This document shows positions 6,666 to 10,122 of a DNA stretch of 10,122 nt, one piece after another. Location of the stretch: the NCBI GenBank assembly GCA_030147905.1, contig JASBUM010000592.1, positions 1 to 10,122 of the forward strand. The letters are read 5' to 3'. Every line of letters starts with the position of its first letter. The stretch's first letter is position 1. The position numbers and the translations under genes were made by a program. The notes under the pieces are model-generated. The model was given only the letters and a program-made list of their open reading frames with translations, did not search any database and was not told where the DNA came from. Source of the stretch: Acidimangrovimonas sp. (GTDB lineage: Bacteria; Pseudomonadota; Alphaproteobacteria; Rhodobacterales; Rhodobacteraceae).

Positions 6666-8840
6666 TCAATCCATCGTATGGGCCAGCTTGGGCACGTCCG
6701 AGGCGCCCGCACTGCCGCGCCCCGAGAGCGAGGGATTTTCCATGAAGAAGCGGTGGCACGAGAAGAGCGATCCGTGTTCGGGGGGCGGCTCGCGCCAGAA
6801 GCTGCCATCGGGCTGCAGCACGAAGCTCTGGGCGCGGTCGGCGAGATTGGCGGCCATGATCTGGCCGACGATCTGGGCCTTGACGGTCGGGTTGAGGATC
6901 TCGATCAGCGTCTCGACCCGGCGGGTCAGGTTTCGCTCCATCCAGTCGGCCGAGGAGATGAAGACCCGCGCCCGCCGCGACGGCAGGCCCTGGCCGTTGC
7001 CGAAGCAGACGATCCGGCTGTGTTCGAGAAAGCGCCCGACGACCGATTTGACCCGGATATTGTCCGACAGGCCCTTGATGCCGGGACGCAGCATGCAGAT
7101 GCCGCGCACCACCAGGTCGATGCGGACGCCCGCGTCGCTGGCGGCATAAAGCGCCTCGATCACCTCGGGTTCCGTCAGCGCGTTCATCTTCGCCCAGATC
7201 TGCGCCGGACGCCCTGCGCGGGCATGCTCGGCCTCGGCCGCGATCAGCGTCAGGAGCCGCGACTTGAGATTGGCCGGAGAGATGGCGAGATTCTCCAGCC
7301 CCTCGGGCTGTGCGTAGCCCGACAGGTAGTTGAAGACCTTGGTCGCGTCGCGTCCCAGCGCGGGATCGCAGGTGAAGAACGACAGGTCGGTATAGATCCG
7401 CGCGGTGATGGGGTGGTAATTGCCGGTGCCGAAATGGGTGTAGGTTACAAGCTGGTCGCCCTCGCGCCGCACCACGGTCGAGATCTTGGCGTGCGTCTTG
7501 TAGTGGATGAAGCCGTAGACGACATGGGCGCCGGCCCGTTCCAGCCGGCGCGACTGGCGGATGTTGGCGGCCTCGTCGAAGCGAGCCTTCAGCTCGACCA
7601 GCGCGGTGACGGACTTGCCGGCCTCTGCCGCCTCGCACAGCGCCGAGACGATCGGGCTGTCGCGCGAGGTCCGGTAGAGCGTCTGCTTGATCGCCAGCAC
7701 GTTGGGATCGCGCGCCGCCTGGTCGAGAAAGCGCACCACCATGTCGAAGGTCTCGTAGGGGTGGTGCAGAAGCATGTCCTTCTGACGGATCGCGGCGAAC
7801 ATGTTGCCGTCGTGATCCTGAACGCGTTCGGGCACGCGGGGGGTGAAGGCGGGCCATTGCAGGTCGCGTCGGCTGTCGAGCACCAGTTCGCCAAGGTCGG
7901 CCACGCCGAGCAGGCCGCGCATCTCGATCACCTCGTCGGCGTTCACGCCCAGTTCCGCCATCACCAGCGCCCGCAGGTCGCCCGGCGCGCCGGCGGTGAT
8001 CGTCATGCGGATCACCTCGCCGCGCCGGCGCCGTTTCAGCGCCACCTCGAATTCGCGGACCAGATCCTCGGCCTCGTCCTCGACCTCGATGTCGCTGTCG
8101 CGCAGGACGCGGAAGGCGCAGCTTCCGGTCTCGCGGTAGCCGGGAAAGAGCGATCCGAGATGCAGCAGCAGCAGTTCCTCGAGCGGCAGGAAGCGGTGCC
8201 TGCCCGGCTCCGACGGCAGCGCGATGAAGCGCCGGACCTGCTGGGGAATGGGAAGCAGCGCCTGCAGCGGCCGCTTGTCGGCGCTGCGTTCAAGCTGCAG
8301 GGCCAGGCAGAACCCGGTGTTGGGGATGAAGGGGAAGGGATGCGCGGGATCGATCGCCAGCGGCGAAAGCACCGGAAAGACCTGCGCGAGGAAGTAATCC
8401 TCGAGAAAGGCGCGGTCGCGCCGGTTCAGCTTGGTGCGGGTCAGAAGTGCGATTCCCTCGGCCTCCATCTCCTTCTTGAGGCGGTTCCAGATCTCCTGCT
8501 GTGCTTCGAGCAGCTTGCGAGCGTCGCGGTCGATCAGCGCAAGCTGATGGCTGGGCGTCAGCCCGTCGGCACCCATCGTGGTATCGCCCGCGCGGGCCAG
8601 CTCGCGCAGTCCCGCCACCCGGACCGTATAGAACTCGTCGAGATTGTTCGCCGAGATCGAAAGAAAACGCACCCGTTCCAGCAAGGGAACACGGGGGTTG
8701 CAGGCCTCGTCGACGACGCGCCAGTTGAAGGCGAGCCAGCTGAGCTCGCGGTTGAAGAAACGCGCGGGGCCGGCGGTCTCGGCCTCGGGCAGGGGGGTCG
8801 GCTCGGCGACGGGGGACTTGAGGAAATCCGCGTTGGTCAT
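6666..8840 (-). CDS. ppk1: Polyphosphate kinase 1
   Basis: This enzyme reversibly transfers the gamma-phosphate of ATP to growing inorganic polyphosphate, at the membrane or in the cytosol. The protein is 724 residues from the ATG at 8840, a normal PPK1 length. [17 protein letters not shown] (26-42) is the N-domain signature, and [16 protein letters not shown] (63-78) follows. [14 protein letters not shown] (384-397) contributes the nucleotide site. [15 protein letters not shown] (446-460) carries the autophosphorylated histidine (His450, matching E. coli His435), followed by [10 protein letters not shown] (468-477). RFLEHSRI (603-610) carries the second active-site histidine (His607, matching His592). 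The sequence appears intact throughout. A GTG at 9014 would extend the frame by 58 residues, but the added stretch is low-complexity and unlike PPK. The Shine-Dalgarno sequence is poor (AGGA about 14 bases upstream). hda lies 176 bp upstream and ppx 52 bp downstream on the same strand. Confidence 0.97.
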   Translation of the reverse strand: MTNADFLKSPVAEPTPLPEAETAGPARFFNRELSWLAFNWRVVDEACNPRVPLLERVRFLSISANNLDEFYTVRVAGLRELARAGDTTMGADGLTPSHQLALIDRDARKLLEAQQEIWNRLKKEMEAEGIALLTRTKLNRRDRAFLEDYFLAQVFPVLSPLAIDPAHPFPFIPNTGFCLALQLERSADKRPLQALLPIPQQVRRFIALPSEPGRHRFLPLEELLLLHLGSLFPGYRETGSCAFRVLRDSDIEVEDEAEDLVREFEVALKRRRRGEVIRMTITAGAPGDLRALVMAELGVNADEVIEMRGLLGVADLGELVLDSRRDLQWPAFTPRVPERVQDHDGNMFAAIRQKDMLLHHPYETFDMVVRFLDQAARDPNVLAIKQTLYRTSRDSPIVSALCEAAEAGKSVTALVELKARFDEAANIRQSRRLERAGAHVVYGFIHYKTHAKISTVVRREGDQLVTYTHFGTGNYHPITARIYTDLSFFTCDPALGRDATKVFNYLSGYAQPEGLENLAISPANLKSRLLTLIAAEAEHARAGRPAQIWAKMNALTEPEVIEALYAASDAGVRIDLVVRGICMLRPGIKGLSDNIRVKSVVGRFLEHSRIVCFGNGQGLPSRRARVFISSADWMERNLTRRVETLIEILNPTVKAQIVGQIMAANLADRAQSFVLQPDGSFWREPPPEHGSLFSCHRFFMENPSLSGRGSAGASDVPKLAHTMD

Positions 8841-9016
8841 GGCTTCGGATGGTCCTGGGACTGCTCGGCTCCCGCGGGTCGGGCGGGCGTCTTGCCGGCA
8901 GATGTCATGCCGGTGGGCGTTGTCGGATCCGGCGGTGGCCGGGGCGGGCGGGCATGCGGATCGCGGGGCGTACGGCTGGCGGGGGCAACGCAGGCCGAAT
9001 TCCGGATGCGGCACGA
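8841..9016 (-). promoter_or_regulatory. hda-ppk intergenic region
   Basis: This 176-bp gap is by far the longest within the permease-hda-ppk-ppx series, so a separate ppk promoter is plausible. An inverted repeat, CCGGCA (8895-8900) with TGCCGG (8908-8913) around a 7-base loop, could be a weak hda terminator or a regulator site. No clear -35/-10 pair and no PhoB-type box could be recognised by eye. Confidence 0.3.
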
Positions 9017-9703
9017 TTATGGGGCGGCGGCGGCGGCGCTGTCCAGCACCTCGGCCGCCAGTGCGCGCGTCACGGGACGCTTCTGCGCCAGGGCGCGCTG
9101 GTCGATCCGTGCCACGATCTGCTGGGCTGCGGCGAAAGAGCGGTCGATGCGCCGCAACAGATACTCGATGACGCCGGCCGGCACCGCAAGCTGACGGTCG
9201 TCGAAAAGCTTGACCAGAACCGCGGCCAGCAGCGCGTCATCGGGGGCGGCGAGGGTGGTCAGCGCGGTCGCCCCGAGGCGGCTGGCCAGATCGGGAAGCA
9301 CCAGCGGCCAGCGCGCGGGCGCGCTGCGCGCCGTCAGCATCAGCCGGCCGCCCCCCGCGAGGACATGGTTGTGCAGATGAAAAAGCGCCTCTTCGCCCGG
9401 GCGCCGGCCGGCGATTGCCTCGGCATCCTCGATGACGACATGGGCGCCGGGCGCCAGCGCGCGGGGACTGTCGGTGTCGAGCTGCGCGGCAGGGATGACG
9501 AGTGCGCCGCTTTCGCTTGCCCAGACCTGCGCGAGATGGCTCTTGCCGGCGCCCGCGGGACCGGTCAGGGCCAGCTTGCCCTGCGGCCAGCGTGCCCAGT
9601 CCTCGATCATCGCGACGGCATGGGCATTGCTTTCGGAGACGAAGAAATCCTCGCGTCCCAGCGCCGCCCTGACCGGCAGTTTCAAGGTAAGCTGTTCCTT
9701 CAT
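9017..9703 (-). CDS. hda: DnaA-like regulatory protein Hda/HdaA
   Basis: This is a short DnaA relative that, in E. coli and Caulobacter, binds the DNA polymerase sliding clamp and stimulates ATP hydrolysis by DnaA, limiting replication to one round per cycle. The protein has 228 residues and contains only the AAA+ part of DnaA, with no C-terminal DNA-binding domain. The N-terminal EQLTLKL (3-9) resembles the QL-x-L clamp-binding motif. GPAGAGKS (48-55) is Walker [11 protein letters not shown] (88-97) is Walker B, with Glu-Asp instead of the usual Asp-Asp of Dna[10 protein letters not shown] (121-129) is the sensor-1 region and LPDLASRLG (136-144) carries the arginine-finger position. [16 protein letters not shown] (182-197) is the lid/sensor-2 helix. 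The C-terminus ends in an alanine run (SAAAAAP). It starts 28 bp after the upstream permease gene, so the two are probably one operon. Confidence 0.9.
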   Translation of the reverse strand: MKEQLTLKLPVRAALGREDFFVSESNAHAVAMIEDWARWPQGKLALTGPAGAGKSHLAQVWASESGALVIPAAQLDTDSPRALAPGAHVVIEDAEAIAGRRPGEEALFHLHNHVLAGGGRLMLTARSAPARWPLVLPDLASRLGATALTTLAAPDDALLAAVLVKLFDDRQLAVPAGVIEYLLRRIDRSFAAAQQIVARIDQRALAQKRPVTRALAAEVLDSAAAAAP

Positions 9704-9731
9704 CGGCGCGGTTGCCTGTCCGTCGCGATCA

Positions 9732-10121
9732 TCACCGGCCCCCGTCGCCCGCCGTGCGGGGGCTGCCCGGCCGTCCCGGCCCCTCGCCCCGCGCCGCTTC
9801 CTGCGCCGCGGGATCGAGACCCGGATCGGCGGGCCAGGCCGCGTCCGACGGCGGTGGCGAGGCGCCGCCGTCGCTGCGGGTGCCGCGGTAAAGCTCGCTC
9901 GCCAGATATTTGCGCAAGGCGAATCGCGCCAGAACCCCCAGCGTCGCGGCCACTGGCACCGCCACCAGCAGGCCGACGAAACCGAACAGCGCGCCGAAGG
10001 CCGACAGGGCGAACAGCAGCCAGACCGGATGCAGCCCCACCGAATGCCCCACCAGATTCGGGCTGAGGATGTTGCCCTCGACGAACTGGCCGAAGGCGAA
10101 GATGATGATCACCGCGGCGAT
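9732..10121 (-). CDS. AI-2E (PerM/YhhT) family permease, C-terminal part
   Basis: Only the last 129 codons are in the window; the gene continues beyond the right edge. The visible part starts IAAVIIIFAFGQFVEGNIL and contains PNLVGHSVGLHPVWLLFALSAFGALFGFVGLLVAVPVAATLGVL in consecutive stretches, the conserved terminal helices of AI-2E-family membrane proteins. A basic cytosolic end (RFALRKYLASELYRG) is followed by about 45 residues rich in Pro, Gly, Asp and Ala that look disordered. Proteins of this large family have been linked to autoinducer-2 export, Na+/H+ exchange or unknown transport; the substrate cannot be inferred here. It is the first visible member of the - strand series and lies 28 bp ahead of hda. 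Confidence 0.9.
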   Translation of the reverse strand: MAAVIIIFAFGQFVEGNILSPNLVGHSVGLHPVWLLFALSAFGALFGFVGLLVAVPVAATLGVLARFALRKYLASELYRGTRSDGGASPPPSDAAWPADPGLDPAAQEAARGEGPGRPGSPRTAGDGGR

Positions 10122-10122
10122 G

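Noticed and set aside
6678..9194. Very long open frame on the + strand (about 838 codons) opposite ppk and the end of hda
   Set aside because: It is antisense to a fully conserved ppk, its translation is rich in Gly/Arg/Asp/His with no recognisable domain, and such frames arise from the GC bias of the opposite gene.
1..10122. tRNA/rRNA genes, CRISPR array, toxin-antitoxin or phage-defence genes
   Set aside because: Looked for by eye on both strands; no cloverleaf, regular repeat-spacer array, or small paired toxin/antitoxin frames could be supported.

Overview
The window is about 10 kb of GC-rich, gene-dense DNA whose proteins look like those of an alphaproteobacterium. A member of the Rhodobacterales (Paracoccus/Rhodobacter relatives) fits best. 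The reasons are the hda-ppk-ppx gene cluster, the short cytosolic DjlA with TerB and C-terminal J domains, the strong GC bias in third codon positions, and long antisense open frames that are by-products of that bias. The assignment is inferred from protein character and gene order; no rRNA or other marker gene is present.

Layout, left to right. A methylmalonyl-CoA mutase gene (+ strand, 5' end outside the window) ends at 1918. It is followed by a GC-rich hairpin and a 12-bp tandem duplication. The Na+/H+ antiporter gene nhaA lies on the - strand (2054-3316) and ends tail to tail with the mutase gene. A 200-bp divergent intergenic region holds a 12-bp perfect palindrome. It separates nhaA from a + strand pair: a phosphinothricin-type GNAT acetyltransferase (3517-4077) and a DjlA-like TerB/J-domain co-chaperone (4118-4801). 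From about 5060 to the right end every gene is on the - strand. In transcription order these are an AI-2E/PerM-family permease (5' end cut off by the window edge), a DnaA-like Hda protein, polyphosphate kinase (ppk1) and an exopolyphosphatase of the Ppx/GppA family (ppx).

How the genes work together. Polyphosphate kinase makes polyphosphate and exopolyphosphatase degrades it, so ppk and ppx form a metabolic pair. Hda, just upstream, probably regulates DnaA activity at the sliding clamp. The other genes look like ordinary housekeeping or stress functions: propionyl-CoA and C5/C4-acyl-CoA metabolism, sodium and pH homeostasis, amino-acid analogue acetylation and protein folding.

The unusual part is ppx and the ground downstream of it. 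The ppx frame is interrupted by an in-frame TAG at codon 138, while conserved Ppx sequence continues in the same frame beyond it. At the other end the expected stop codon is missing, and the frame runs on antisense through djlA into the acetyltransferase gene. A one-base length change in a G7 tract (4989-4995) would bring in a TGA at 4929-4931. The roughly 250 bp between djlA and conserved ppx contain a perfect 20-bp tandem repeat, two 24-bp direct repeats with one mismatch, and overlapping hairpins. As I recall, rlmE/ftsJ often follows ppx in Rhodobacterales; it is not found here. Together this suggests a decaying ppx next to a rearranged junction, although sequence error must be excluded. 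I saw no new defence system, CRISPR array, RNA gene or complete mobile element.
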